NCBI GenBank assembly: GCA_945861885.1
Contig: CAMAVR010000006.1
Span: forward strand, 40,233 to 104,232
Length of the DNA: 64,000 bases
DNA from: Nannocystis exedens
Lineage (GTDB): Bacteria > Myxococcota_A > Polyangia > Polyangiales > Polyangiaceae
Reading direction: 5' to 3'
Made by a program: the position numbers and the translations under genes. The notes under the pieces are model-generated. The model did no database searches, was not told where the DNA came from, and was given only the letters and a program-made list of their open reading frames with translations. Of this stretch, positions 16,781-26,209 are shown one piece after another (the first letter of the stretch is position 1; the number at the start of each line of letters is the position of its first letter).

Positions 16781-17779
16781 ATGCGTTTTTTGATCACTGG
16801 CGGTGCAGGTTTTATCGGTTCGCATCTCGCGGAAGAGCTTTTACGCAAAGGGAACGAAGTCGCGATTATCGACGATCTGTCGACGGGCAGCATCGCGAAT
16901 ATTCAGCACTTAAAAGGCAAGCGCGGCTTTAGCTACACCATCGATAGTTGCGCCAATGTTCCGCTCGTCGCCGAACTGATCGACCAATGCGATGTCATCT
17001 ATCACCTCGCCGCGGCCGTAGGCGTCAAGCTGATCGTTCAGTCGCCAGTGCGCACCATCGAGACGAATATCAAGCTCACCGAAATCGTTCTCGAATTAGC
17101 CAATCGAAAAAAGCGTCCGACGTTTATCGCCTCGACGAGCGAAGTGTACGGAAAGAGCCTTCAACTGCCGTTTTCCGAAGATGGCGATCTCGTCATCGGA
17201 GCGACAACGCAAGGGCGATGGTCGTATGCCTGTTCAAAAGCGATCGATGAATTTTTGGCGCTCGCATACTGGAAAGAGAAGCGCCTTCCGACCGTTGTGG
17301 CGCGCCTCTTCAACACAGTCGGCCCGCGTCAAACCGGTCACTACGGCATGGTCGTCCCAAGCTTTGTGCGACAAGCGTTGAGCAACCGGCCGATCACCGT
17401 TTACGGCGACGGCGAGCAATCACGCTGTTTTACGCACGTCTCTGATGTTGTTCGCGCGCTTATCGCGCTCATGCAAGACGAGCAGTGCATCGGCCACGTT
17501 TTCAATGTGGGGAACAACGTCGAAATTTCGATCAGTAACCTCGCTAAAACGATCCGCCAGTTAACCGGATCGAAGTCCGAGATCACATTTACTCCTTACG
17601 ACAAAGCATACGGTGCAGGTTTCGAAGACATGCGCCGCCGCATCCCCGATCTTTCGAAAATACGAAACACTCTTGGATGGGAGCCGTCGATCGATCTTAT
17701 GCGCACACTGCGCGATGTTATCGGTCATGAGCGCGGCGACGCGGTGTCTGCCGGGGATGCATGCAGCGATATTGCGTAG
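16781..17779 (+). CDS. NAD-dependent nucleotide-sugar epimerase/decarboxylase-like SDR
   Basis: 332 residues. 'LITGGAGFIGSHLAEELL', 'VIYHLAAAVGVKLIVQSPVRTIETN', 'ASTSEVYGKS', the active site 'YACSK', 'RLFNTVGPRQTGHYGMVVP' and 'DGEQSRCFTHVSDVVRA' place it in the UDP-glucuronate decarboxylase/GalE branch of extended SDRs. The 'GVKLIV' variant is common in copies beside undecaprenyl-phosphate sugar transferases. It overlaps the following wecA-like gene by 19 bp, so it probably prepares a substrate for glycan initiation or early extension. Exact chemistry unknown. Confidence 0.85.
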   Translation: MRFLITGGAGFIGSHLAEELLRKGNEVAIIDDLSTGSIANIQHLKGKRGFSYTIDSCANVPLVAELIDQCDVIYHLAAAVGVKLIVQSPVRTIETNIKLTEIVLELANRKKRPTFIASTSEVYGKSLQLPFSEDGDLVIGATTQGRWSYACSKAIDEFLALAYWKEKRLPTVVARLFNTVGPRQTGHYGMVVPSFVRQALSNRPITVYGDGEQSRCFTHVSDVVRALIALMQDEQCIGHVFNVGNNVEISISNLAKTIRQLTGSKSEITFTPYDKAYGAGFEDMRRRIPDLSKIRNTLGWEPSIDLMRTLRDVIGHERGDAVSAGDACSDIA

Positions 17780-19545
17780 CGTTTGCTGCCGCTCTGCCGC
17801 TCTCGCTACTCTTTACGTTCGTCGTTCGCGAGATCTCGCGGCGAAGAGGGTGGGTGGCGAAGCCAAGAGCCGACCGGTGGCACAAGCGCCCGACCGCGCT
17901 CCTCGGTGGGACGGCTATTTTTGGTGCATTTGCAATCTCCTGGGCGCTCGGTCGCACCGACGACGTGCACGACTTTGGATTGATTGTCGCCTGTTCGTCA
18001 TGCCTATTTTTGCTCGGGCTTGTGGATGATTTTGTTCAACTCTCGCCGATCACAAAGCTCATCGGTCAGATCGCCGTCGCTGTGCTGTTTACAACGTTTG
18101 GCCTTCGCCTTCATTGGCTTCCCCTAACGCTTCTCGATCAGGCGGTCACGGTTGTTTGGCTCGTCGGGATCACCAACGCCGTCAATTTGCTCGACAACAT
18201 GGATGGCCTTGCGGGGGGCGTTTCTGCGATCGCCGCGGCCTATCTTACTGTGTATTGCGACGTGGCCGGACAACAAGGCGCCGCGACATTGGCCGCCGCG
18301 CTCACCGGGTCGCTGCTCGGGTTTCTTGTCTTTAACTTTAATCCCGCCTCAATTTTTATGGGCGATTGCGGGTCGCTTTTTCTAGGGTTTACGCTTGCAG
18401 CGCTCGCGTTGGTCCGCAATCAGCCGCAGCTGCAGCCGACAATTCTGTCGTCGGTCTCGATGCCGGTGCTCCTTCTTTTTGTGCCCATTTTGGATACATC
18501 GCTCGTTGCGATCAATCGCGCGCTTCATGAACGACGCATTTCGCAAGGGGGCCGAGACCATTCGTCGCATCGCCTCATCGCGCTCGGCCTTAGCGAGCGG
18601 GGCGCGGTGTTCACATTGTGGGTCGTTGGCGCGGCATCGGGAGGCTTGGCGCTCTCTGTTCCCGATATGTCGCGGGCGGTGGCCGTGCTGGTCATTCCGC
18701 TTTTCGCCCTCGCGCTCATCTTCTTTTTCGTCTTTGTAGGTCAGGTTACTGTGTATCAGCCGAAGGAGCGGAGGCGCGGTGAACGGCGCGCCGCACTCGT
18801 ACCTGTTCTGGCCAATCTTTCAAAACGGGCCCATATTTTCGAGGTTTCGAGCGATCTTGTCGTGATCGCGCTGTCGTACTACGCGGCGTACCTCCTGCGC
18901 TTCGACGGCCAGATTGAATATCCGTATTACGATCGATGCATTTCAACGCTGCCGATCGTTGTTGTGATTCAGCTGTCGGTTTTTGTCGCGGCCGGTGTTT
19001 ATCGTCGCGTCTGGCGATACATCTCAACGCACGATGTGACGACACTCTTTACGACGGTGACGGTCGGCTGGGCGATTTCAACCGGCTACGTCGCGCTCAT
19101 CATGCCCAAGGGTGAATACTCGCGAACCGCTTTCGTTATTTACGGGGTTCTCGTATTTTCCGGCGTCGTCGGCACTCGTTACAGCTTGCGGCTGCTGCGC
19201 GACTGGCTAAAGAAAACTCACCCGCCGGCCGGGGCGAAGCGCGTCATTATTTACGGCGCAGGCGACGCGGGCGAACTTCTGCTTCGTGAAATTCAGAACA
19301 ACCGAGGGCTTAACCTGTTCCCGGTAGGTTTTATCGACGACGATCCGCGCAAACAGGGGAGCGTGATTCACGGAGTGCGCGTGCTCGGCCCGCTGGAGAC
19401 GCTCTACGTTTCGTCGGCCGAACCGTCGTTTCAGGAGGTTGTCGTTTCGATTCAGCAGCTTGGCCATGATCGCATCCAGCTGCTCGATCAGTTGTGCGCA
19501 TCGCGCGGCCTGAGCCGCCGAAGTCTTCACTTTGTTCTAAAATAA
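17761..19545 (+). CDS. Fusion: WecA/MraY-family sugar-1-phosphate transferase plus CapD/WbpM-type N-terminal half
   Basis: 594 residues in two modules. Residues 1-330 are a polyprenyl-phosphate HexNAc-1-phosphate transferase: 'LVDDF' (89), 'NLLDNMDGLAGG' (142-153), 'FMGDCGSLFLG' (199-209) and the cytoplasmic loop 'GRDHSSHRL' (264-272). It should start the glycan on undecaprenyl phosphate. After a basic linker (334-345), residues 355-594 match the membrane half of CapD/WbpM/PglF dehydratases: 'AAYLLRFDG', 'GVYRRVWRYIS', and a Rossmann domain with 'VIIYGAGDAGELLLRE' and 'VGFIDDDPRKQG'. The catalytic SDR half that normally follows is absent. It overlaps the upstream SDR by 19 bp; the O-antigen ligase gene begins 14 bp later. 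Confidence 0.88.
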   Translation: MQRYCVAFAAALPLSLLFTFVVREISRRRGWVAKPRADRWHKRPTALLGGTAIFGAFAISWALGRTDDVHDFGLIVACSSCLFLLGLVDDFVQLSPITKLIGQIAVAVLFTTFGLRLHWLPLTLLDQAVTVVWLVGITNAVNLLDNMDGLAGGVSAIAAAYLTVYCDVAGQQGAATLAAALTGSLLGFLVFNFNPASIFMGDCGSLFLGFTLAALALVRNQPQLQPTILSSVSMPVLLLFVPILDTSLVAINRALHERRISQGGRDHSSHRLIALGLSERGAVFTLWVVGAASGGLALSVPDMSRAVAVLVIPLFALALIFFFVFVGQVTVYQPKERRRGERRAALVPVLANLSKRAHIFEVSSDLVVIALSYYAAYLLRFDGQIEYPYYDRCISTLPIVVVIQLSVFVAAGVYRRVWRYISTHDVTTLFTTVTVGWAISTGYVALIMPKGEYSRTAFVIYGVLVFSGVVGTRYSLRLLRDWLKKTHPPAGAKRVIIYGAGDAGELLLREIQNNRGLNLFPVGFIDDDPRKQGSVIHGVRVLGPLETLYVSSAEPSFQEVVVSIQQLGHDRIQLLDQLCASRGLSRRSLHFVLK

Positions 19546-19559
19546 CAGGCGGAGTGGTC

Positions 19560-21536
19560 ATGCTTCGATTGATTCGCTTTTGGTTGTTCGCGATACCAGT
19601 CGCGTGCCTTGCTGTCGTACCGTACGCATATTCGTTTGAGGTACGCCGAATCTATTCGCTGCCAAAATCGAGCGCGATCATCGTTTCGGCAACGGTTCTG
19701 ATTTTTGCGCTGCTCTACGCCCTGATCTGCTCCGGCGCCTATCGAAAACTATGGAGCGGAGTCGCGCTTCTTTTCGCCGTCGACATCGCCTCTACCGCAG
19801 TCTCATATTTCGCAAGCGAAAATGAATACATCGCTCTGTTCGGGCGATTTGAACGGGTGAACGGGTCGCTCGTCTTTTTATCTGTTTTGACAGTCGCGTT
19901 CAGTCTGTTTGTCGGAATCGATCAAGATCGCCGACGCTTCAAGACAGCGCTAGTCGCGATCACGATCGCGTCGATCCCGGTCTGCATCTACGGCCTGCTC
20001 GACACGGCACCGCGCGCTCAGGGAACGTTCGGAAACCCGAACTTTTACGCTAATTATCTGCTATTTCCGCTCTTCGTAACGCTCGGAATGTTGGTCGCCA
20101 CGATTGTGTCGCGTCGCGCGTCGAACGCGGCCCCCCAGGCGAGCGGGCTATTCGCGGCGAAGTGCGCGCTGTTCGGCGGAGCGCTTCTTCTGATTGCCAT
20201 CGAGCTAGTCGCGTCGGGTACGCGCGGCGCATGGGTCGGCGCGGCTGCAGGAGCGTTCGCATTCGTTGTCTACGGTTCGTTTTGTATCAAGCGGGTGGCG
20301 GCGCGGTCGACGCTCGTTATCTCGCTTTTTTCGTTGCTCGGTTTAGTGGCCTTGGCGGCCGCCGCTTTCGTCCTTCGTCACGCGCTCCAGGCTGGAGGGG
20401 GGATGGCCGCCACTGCAGGAGGGCGCTTTCTCGTCTGGCGTGACGCGATCGCCATTCTCCCAAATGTGATGAAAACGGGCGCAGGGTTCGACAACTTTCA
20501 CGGCGCATTTATGCCGCATCGCTCACTCGAGCTGGTTCGCCTTATGCCGGGCGTCGATTGGGATACCGCGCACAGCACGCCGCTCCAAATTCTTGTCACG
20601 CGAGGCATCCTTGGCGTGGGCGCGTATGTCTCTCTGATCGGTTTGTTAATCTATTCGGTTTCGAAAGCGATGCGTCGGGCCGGCGTCGGTGATCGTTTGA
20701 TTCTCGGCGGCGTAGCGTCGTCGTACATCGCGTATGTCGCGCACAATCTGGCGAACGTCGATATCTCCGCGACGAGTCTCTACAACTACGCGTTCTTAGC
20801 GCTCGGCGCGTCGGCGTCGTGTTGCTGGGCGAGTCCGGCTCGCGCGGAGGCGACGCGCGCTGAGACAAGCCGTGTACCAAAGGAGCCTCGATCTAAGTTA
20901 TGGGCGCGAGTGTCGGTCGGGAGCGCACTGTCGGTCGCCGCCATCGCCGTGTTTATCGCCGAAGCGCGTTGGCTGAATTCGCTGTTCATCGCCGACCACG
21001 AGTCGGCAGTCGCGAATGCCTGGGCTCAACAAGGGATAACGAAAGAGGCGCTCGCGGAGCACGCGCCGCAAAACTCGCTCTTGCATGCGGGGATTGCGCG
21101 AGAAGCTGCGCCGTATGAGTCGTTTTATCGGGCTCAGCTTGCCGACGCGCTGCTATGGCTAAGCCGAGTTCAATCAGGTCGCGCACGAGATACATCGCTC
21201 GAAGTTGGTCAGCGGGAGGCCGAAGCGGCGACGGAGCATGCTGACAATCCGACAAAAGCGCAGACCCTTGTTTCAAATTTTTATCGGCTCCGAAACGACA
21301 TTCCTAGGGCGATTAAAGCGCTCGAAGCGGCGTCGGCTGACGACCCTTATCAATTCGAAGTGCGGCTAGAGTACGCGCGTCTGCTGGTGCGCGCAGGCCG
21401 ACCCGATGATGCGCGATTGCAGGTCATGCTCGCACTTGAACTGGTCCCCAATGATCCCGACGCGCTTGCTCTAAAAAGCGCGCTCGAAGCCGGCGTTGTC
21501 GATTTAGCCTCGGCCGCTCTTGAGCGACGACCGTGA
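19560..21536 (+). CDS. O-antigen ligase/polymerase (WaaL/Wzy type) with C-terminal TPR region
   Basis: 658 residues from the ATG at 19560 (GGCGGAG ribosome site). The N-terminal ~430 residues are a polytopic membrane part with the family marks 'GTFGNPNFYANYL', 'VASGTRGAWVG', 'GGRFLVWRDAIAI' and 'AHSTPLQILVTRGILG'. The last ~190 residues form helical repeats of TPR type ('NFYRLRNDIPRAIKALEAA', 'YARLLVRAGRPDDARLQ'), probably periplasmic. It would join the undecaprenyl-linked polymer to lipid A-core, or polymerise it. It is the last gene of the polysaccharide locus and is followed by a pseudogene on the other strand. Confidence 0.85.
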   Translation: MLRLIRFWLFAIPVACLAVVPYAYSFEVRRIYSLPKSSAIIVSATVLIFALLYALICSGAYRKLWSGVALLFAVDIASTAVSYFASENEYIALFGRFERVNGSLVFLSVLTVAFSLFVGIDQDRRRFKTALVAITIASIPVCIYGLLDTAPRAQGTFGNPNFYANYLLFPLFVTLGMLVATIVSRRASNAAPQASGLFAAKCALFGGALLLIAIELVASGTRGAWVGAAAGAFAFVVYGSFCIKRVAARSTLVISLFSLLGLVALAAAAFVLRHALQAGGGMAATAGGRFLVWRDAIAILPNVMKTGAGFDNFHGAFMPHRSLELVRLMPGVDWDTAHSTPLQILVTRGILGVGAYVSLIGLLIYSVSKAMRRAGVGDRLILGGVASSYIAYVAHNLANVDISATSLYNYAFLALGASASCCWASPARAEATRAETSRVPKEPRSKLWARVSVGSALSVAAIAVFIAEARWLNSLFIADHESAVANAWAQQGITKEALAEHAPQNSLLHAGIAREAAPYESFYRAQLADALLWLSRVQSGRARDTSLEVGQREAEAATEHADNPTKAQTLVSNFYRLRNDIPRAIKALEAASADDPYQFEVRLEYARLLVRAGRPDDARLQVMLALELVPNDPDALALKSALEAGVVDLASAALERRP

Positions 21537-21565
21537 CGCGAACGCTTTGGCCCCCTCGATCCCTT

Positions 21566-21751
21566 AGCCCCCGCCGAAAACACCCCTCCTTCGCCCCAGA
21601 TGACCGCCGCACGCGCTTTTGGGTCGGCCTCGAAGGTTTGGCAGGCAACCGACAATTGATGCGCTATTTCGGCGTTTATGGCGTTTTTTCGCTCAGGATG
21701 AGACAGTACGATTGTGGCAACCGCCCCGCTCATTTCAATTCGTACATTCAC
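21566..21751 (-). pseudogene. Truncated enoyl-CoA hydratase/isomerase (crotonase), N-terminal fragment
   Basis: On the minus strand from a GTG at 21751, about 62 codons read as the start of a crotonase: 'VATIVLSHPERKNAINAEI', then 'KARAAVIWGEGGVFSAGA'. This is the family's first strand pair and the approach to the oxyanion-hole loop, normally FSAGADL. After Ala62 the similarity stops and the frame runs into the antisense of the O-antigen ligase gene. No frameshift or stop lies inside the fragment, so the loss is a clean 3' truncation. It cannot be an active enzyme, because both catalytic glutamates would lie further on. It fills most of the gap between the polysaccharide locus and the next gene. 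Confidence 0.75.
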
Positions 21752-21792
21752 GCCGCGAGACTACACCGGCTGAAGTGGTACAACGCCACCCA

Positions 21793-23256
21793 ATGGAGAT
21801 TCTTTTTGCAACGTCCGAGCTCGCCCCGTATGCGCGGGCGACCGCACTCGCCGACTTCGCTGCCGCCCTCCCAAAAAATTTGCGCGCGCTTGGTCACAAC
21901 GTAACCGTAATCGCGCCTAAATTCCCGGGCTTCGAAGCGGGTGGTCTGCTTCTCGCGAGGCGCCTCACACCGCTTCAGGTCACGCTCGGAGGCCGCGCGT
22001 TTGAAGCGACGCTTTTTGACGGGCGGTTGTCGTCGCAGATCGATCTAATTTTGCTCGACGTACCGGGGCTTTTTGATCGCGCCGATGTGTACGGCCCAGA
22101 AGGGGAGCCCTATGCAGACAACGCGCTTCGGTTCGCCGTTTTTTCCCGCGCGGTCGCGGAGGTCGCGCGCCAACGTTCCGTCGCGGGCCGCCCAATCGAT
22201 GTGATTCACTGCAACGATTGGCCGACGGCGCTCGTGCCGGCGTACGTTGCTGCAGCGGCGAAAGAAGGGCCCTCGATCGCGGGGCCAGCGACTGTGCTCA
22301 CCGTGCACGACGCAAGCGCGCAGGGGGTCTTTGCGAAAAAAGAGTTCGCCTCGCTCGGTCTCGATAGCGAGCTCTGGTCAGGCAAGCAGGTCGAGTTGGG
22401 CGGGAAGGTCAATTTTCTCAAGCTCGGTGTGCTCAAAGCCGATCGCGTTGTCGCTGTCAGCGAAGCGATGGCGGTGCGACTGACGACGGAAGGTGGAGGC
22501 TTTCGTCTCGACGAAGCGTTTCGCAGTCGAGGTGATGCACTTCGGGGGATCACCAACGGTATCGACTACAGCGTGTGGAATCCAGCAACCGACGCCACGC
22601 TGGCGGCCCGTTACGACGCAGAAGATATCACAAACAAAGTGAGATGCCGCGGCGCACTCCAGCGCGATTTGGGCTTCCCAATCGAGCACGATGTTCCGCT
22701 CCTCGTGAATTTACAAATCGCGCCAAGCGATGAAGCAATCGATGTGATCGCGCCGGCGGTCAAAAAAGTTCTTCGCGCCACCGATGCGCAAGTCGTAGTG
22801 CTCGTCGGTGACGACCCGGCGGTGTCAAAAAAGATGGCGGCAGGGGCCGCTCGCATCGAAGGGCGCATCGCGCTGCTCGAGGTGGTAACACCATCGCTCA
22901 TTCACAAACTCGCGGCGGGTGCTGATTTCGTGATGGTTGGCGGCGCGGGCGATGTCGGCGGCGTTCAAATGATCGCGCAACGTTACGGTGCGCTTCCTAT
23001 CGCACCGGCAGCAGGAGCGATTCTCGATACGGTGATCGATGCCGACGCGAAGCTGACGACGGGGACAGGCTTTGTCTATGACGACCCATCGGCGACGGGG
23101 CTCATCGCCGCGATCGAGCGCGCGTTCGCCGCGAAAAAGTCGCCGCGATGGGGAGAGCTAGTCACGCGCGTCATGCGCCTCGATCGCAGCTGGGAGAGGC
23201 CGGCGCGGCGCTACGAGCAGCTCTACCGAGCCGTCGGCCGCTCAGCGAGCGGTTAA
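21793..23256 (+). CDS. Glycogen/starch synthase-like protein (GT5) with altered active site
   Basis: 487 residues from the ATG at 21793, the usual GlgA length. The overall pattern is GT5: 'MEILFATSELAPYA', 'VIHCNDWPTALVPAYV', 'TVHDASAQGVF', 'NFLKLGVLKADRVVAVSEAMA', 'LRGITNGIDYSVWNPATD' and 'QRYGALPI'. Two key sites are changed. The KTGGL ADP-glucose loop reads RATAL, and the C-terminal EPCGL segment, which carries the catalytic Glu, reads GDVGG. It may have lost synthase activity or use another donor. It ends 4 bp inside the convergent membrane-protein gene. No other glycogen gene is nearby. Confidence 0.8.
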   Translation: MEILFATSELAPYARATALADFAAALPKNLRALGHNVTVIAPKFPGFEAGGLLLARRLTPLQVTLGGRAFEATLFDGRLSSQIDLILLDVPGLFDRADVYGPEGEPYADNALRFAVFSRAVAEVARQRSVAGRPIDVIHCNDWPTALVPAYVAAAAKEGPSIAGPATVLTVHDASAQGVFAKKEFASLGLDSELWSGKQVELGGKVNFLKLGVLKADRVVAVSEAMAVRLTTEGGGFRLDEAFRSRGDALRGITNGIDYSVWNPATDATLAARYDAEDITNKVRCRGALQRDLGFPIEHDVPLLVNLQIAPSDEAIDVIAPAVKKVLRATDAQVVVLVGDDPAVSKKMAAGAARIEGRIALLEVVTPSLIHKLAAGADFVMVGGAGDVGGVQMIAQRYGALPIAPAAGAILDTVIDADAKLTTGTGFVYDDPSATGLIAAIERAFAAKKSPRWGELVTRVMRLDRSWERPARRYEQLYRAVGRSASG

Positions 23257-24131
23257 AACCGCTGGACAAGCATCGCCAGCCACGACACGCGTAGGCAGGC
23301 TCTCGCGACGATCACCGCTTGATGGATCACCGCGATGGCAACGAACCCCCATTTGTGCGACTCCGGAATGTGCTCGGTGCATAAAAGCCCGAGTGCAACC
23401 AAAAAGCCGCCAACAGCGAACTGCGCGAACCACGCGCGGTATGCGTGCGAATAGATGACGGCGCTTCGCCTGAACGCCGTCCACCACCGATGATCTTCGA
23501 CCGCGGCACCGACCGACACGATGTCGGTCGCCATCACCAGTACACTCACGACGACCGCGCCAAGAATCATAACGCCGATCGCGAAAATATCGCTCGCCGC
23601 CGCGCCCATGCTTGATTCGAGCGACTCACGGGCGGCCGCCGCGGCGCGCATCGCCAGAAGCGCGGCCACCAGAATCGCGAAAAAGGCGACCAGTCGAACA
23701 AATAATAGTCGGCCAAAACGCCTGGCGGCCGCCAACGCCGCCGCGTCGAATCGCAGCGCGCGACCGTCTGGCATTTCAAACGCCAACGACGCAACGATTG
23801 CTCCAAACGGAAACGCACCGGCGATCGCGTTAACCCCGAGGGCGAGCGCGGCGAGTGTAAAAAGCGGCCTAATTGCGGCAAGTTGATGCATGAGCGCGTC
23901 GCCCAAAAAGAGCGCTCCTGGTTGCCACAAGATCGCGTCACCGTCCGGAGTTGCACCGACAACACTTCGAAGCGCGACCGCGATCGGCGCCACGACAGCA
24001 AGTGCGATCGCCGTCTCCCAAAGCCAAAGCCACGCAACCGCCCGAACGCTGCGCATCGCTGAAATGCGCTCCATCGGCCGCCTTACGTAAAGCCCTTCGC
24101 TCTCGACCTCTTTGAAAAACGGCTTATTCAT
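23253..24131 (-). CDS. Integral membrane protein of unknown function
   Basis: 292 residues with about six hydrophobic segments (roughly residues 28-52, 88-115, 145-165, 183-205, 236-255 and 262-285) and a cytoplasmic-looking N-terminus. No family is recognised and no catalytic motif is visible. Its ATG overlaps the stop of the M1-peptidase gene (ATGA), so the two are translated together. Composition is rich in Ala and Val, as expected for an inner-membrane protein. Confidence 0.72.
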   Translation of the reverse strand: MNKPFFKEVESEGLYVRRPMERISAMRSVRAVAWLWLWETAIALAVVAPIAVALRSVVGATPDGDAILWQPGALFLGDALMHQLAAIRPLFTLAALALGVNAIAGAFPFGAIVASLAFEMPDGRALRFDAAALAAARRFGRLLFVRLVAFFAILVAALLAMRAAAAARESLESSMGAAASDIFAIGVMILGAVVVSVLVMATDIVSVGAAVEDHRWWTAFRRSAVIYSHAYRAWFAQFAVGGFLVALGLLCTEHIPESHKWGFVAIAVIHQAVIVARACLRVSWLAMLVQRF

Positions 24132-26137
24132 GGCCCAACCACCGACAGCGCGAGCTGAAATGCATAGAAGAGCGCTTCCGACGACCGACGCGCCGACCCG
24201 CGATGGCCGCTATTCGCGGCACGATTGTTTGTAAAGTCTTGATCGATAATGACTCGTCCATCGGGATCGACAACGGCAAATGCAAGCGGCGATGTTGAGT
24301 TGAATGCCAAACGAGTGTGATCGTCGCGCCCGTCCCACGCAATATCTTGAGTCGACTTGTCGTCGAACGTTAAGCGAATCGTTACAGGAAAACTAAGCGT
24401 TCCGCGCCTCACGACGTTGACCCATCCTGTATGCGCTTCAGACGGTGGATCGGCTAGACCAGCATCTGCGCCTACCGTCACACGCGTGCCGTTTCGGTCG
24501 AACATGCCGAACGGCTCTCTCTGCTTGTGGCTCGACGTGTCGGTGATCGCGAAATCGACCCACCCCTTTTCGAACAGGGCGGTGTGCAGCGTTGCAATCG
24601 TCTCGGGTGGATAGTGGCCGCTGAGAACGGCGAAAAAGTCAGCCGGCGTTGGATGAAGAAACCGAAACCGCCGCGCGTAGTCGCCGAGCGCAGCCGCGAC
24701 AAGCGCGTCGCCATACACGCGCCTAAGCGTTTCAAAAATCGCCGCCGTTCTCGCGTAAACAAGGGTGCCGTAGTCGCTCCCTGTTTGAAATGCGCCTGCC
24801 GAGGTTGCCACGGGCTCATTGAACACCGCGGTTCGCGTGCTGAGTGCGAAGACGCTCGCAAAGTCGATCTGAAGCGGACCGAGCGCTACGAGCGACCCAT
24901 TTCCGAGCCATCGATGCAGCGCCTCTCCTTCGGCGTACGAATTGAGCCCCTCGTCTAAAAAGGGCCATTTGTGCTCATTGGATGCGAGCAAGCCGTAAAA
25001 ATACTGATGCCCGAACTCGTGAATCGTGACCGCCTCGATGCTGTGAAACGACGGCGGGGTGTGCCACGAGCCGCCAGTCGTGATTAGCGTCGGATACTCC
25101 ATCCCGCCGCTTTCTCCGGCCGATGGCGGCGGGTGAACGACCGTCAGTACGTCGTACGGGTATTCGCCATAGAGTGCACCGTAGTGCGGCAGCGCGAATC
25201 GCAGTGTTGCCAGCTCGCGCTCGACCAGATGGCCGAAACCGCGCGGGGCGAGAACACGAACGCGCACTTTACCGATTTGCTCGTCAGTGGCCACGAACTT
25301 ATCCCATGAGACCCAGGCAAAGTCGTGCACATGGCTCTGCTCGTAACGTTCAATGCGCCTGCCGTTTTCGACGCGAGCGTCGACGCGCGTTCCGGTGGCA
25401 CCGATGGTCGCTTTCTGATCAACATCGATCGTCACATCAAAATGGCCGAAATCGGCGTAAAATTCGCTTAGTGGGAAGAATGGAAAGTGCGCCCATGTTC
25501 CGTCCGGGTCGAGGCGCGCAAGTTTCGGAAACCACTGCCCCGCAAAATTGTAGCTCTCGTCGAAGCCGGTCCGTTCGACGATCGCCGGCAGTTTCGAATC
25601 CCACACCATGTCGATCGTGATCGATTCGTTTGGCTCGACAGGCCGCGGAAGCGCGACACGCGCGTCAGACTCGTCGGTATCGTTCGGGCGCGAAAGCTCC
25701 GCGCGTGGCCATAAATCGACCGACCCGCCCGGTTCGCGGAGCGCAAACCGGCGCACATCGATCGCCCCCCAGGTGTGTGAAGGCGCAGTTACCCCGTTGC
25801 CGCGACCACGCGCTCCGGGGCGCAAAAACTGGCTCGATTCGTTTTTAAACGCGTTCAAATAAAGATGAACCCAAACCTCTGAGACGGCGACCGACGAGGT
25901 GTTTCGCCAGACGATTGTGCCGTCGCCGTGAATCGTATGCGTCTCTTCGTCGAGCGACGCTTTTAGCGTGTAGTCGACGACACGCGCCGGCTCGGAGCGA
26001 AGAGGAGTGTTCGCCGACGAGACGATCGGCTCCGAACTAGGAGGGGCTGGAAGCCGCGACAGACCGCACGCCGTTTGAGTAGCGATCGCAACGAAAAGAA
26101 AAAAACTGGAGATGCGCACCGGCGCAGTATCGATCAT
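24128..26137 (-). CDS. M1-family zinc metallopeptidase, probable lipoprotein
   Basis: 669 residues. It starts with a hydrophobic leader ending in 'TQTACG' (Cys24), a possible but imperfect lipobox, so it is likely exported. The zinc site is 'HEFGH' (373-377) with the third ligand Glu396 in 'FLDEGLNSYAEG', exactly 18 residues after the second His as in M1 enzymes. The exopeptidase GAMEN motif reads 'GGMEY' (344-348), so aminopeptidase activity is possible but not certain. An N-terminal beta domain precedes the catalytic part. Translationally coupled to the downstream membrane protein. Confidence 0.87.
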   Translation of the reverse strand: MIDTAPVRISSFFLFVAIATQTACGLSRLPAPPSSEPIVSSANTPLRSEPARVVDYTLKASLDEETHTIHGDGTIVWRNTSSVAVSEVWVHLYLNAFKNESSQFLRPGARGRGNGVTAPSHTWGAIDVRRFALREPGGSVDLWPRAELSRPNDTDESDARVALPRPVEPNESITIDMVWDSKLPAIVERTGFDESYNFAGQWFPKLARLDPDGTWAHFPFFPLSEFYADFGHFDVTIDVDQKATIGATGTRVDARVENGRRIERYEQSHVHDFAWVSWDKFVATDEQIGKVRVRVLAPRGFGHLVERELATLRFALPHYGALYGEYPYDVLTVVHPPPSAGESGGMEYPTLITTGGSWHTPPSFHSIEAVTIHEFGHQYFYGLLASNEHKWPFLDEGLNSYAEGEALHRWLGNGSLVALGPLQIDFASVFALSTRTAVFNEPVATSAGAFQTGSDYGTLVYARTAAIFETLRRVYGDALVAAALGDYARRFRFLHPTPADFFAVLSGHYPPETIATLHTALFEKGWVDFAITDTSSHKQREPFGMFDRNGTRVTVGADAGLADPPSEAHTGWVNVVRRGTLSFPVTIRLTFDDKSTQDIAWDGRDDHTRLAFNSTSPLAFAVVDPDGRVIIDQDFTNNRAANSGHRGSARRSSEALFYAFQLALSVVGP

Positions 26138-26209
26138 TCGAGTCTAAAAAGCGGGCGGAAATCGAACTTGGGGCGTGCGATTTAGGCGGGAAGGGGCGAT
26201 AATGGGGCG

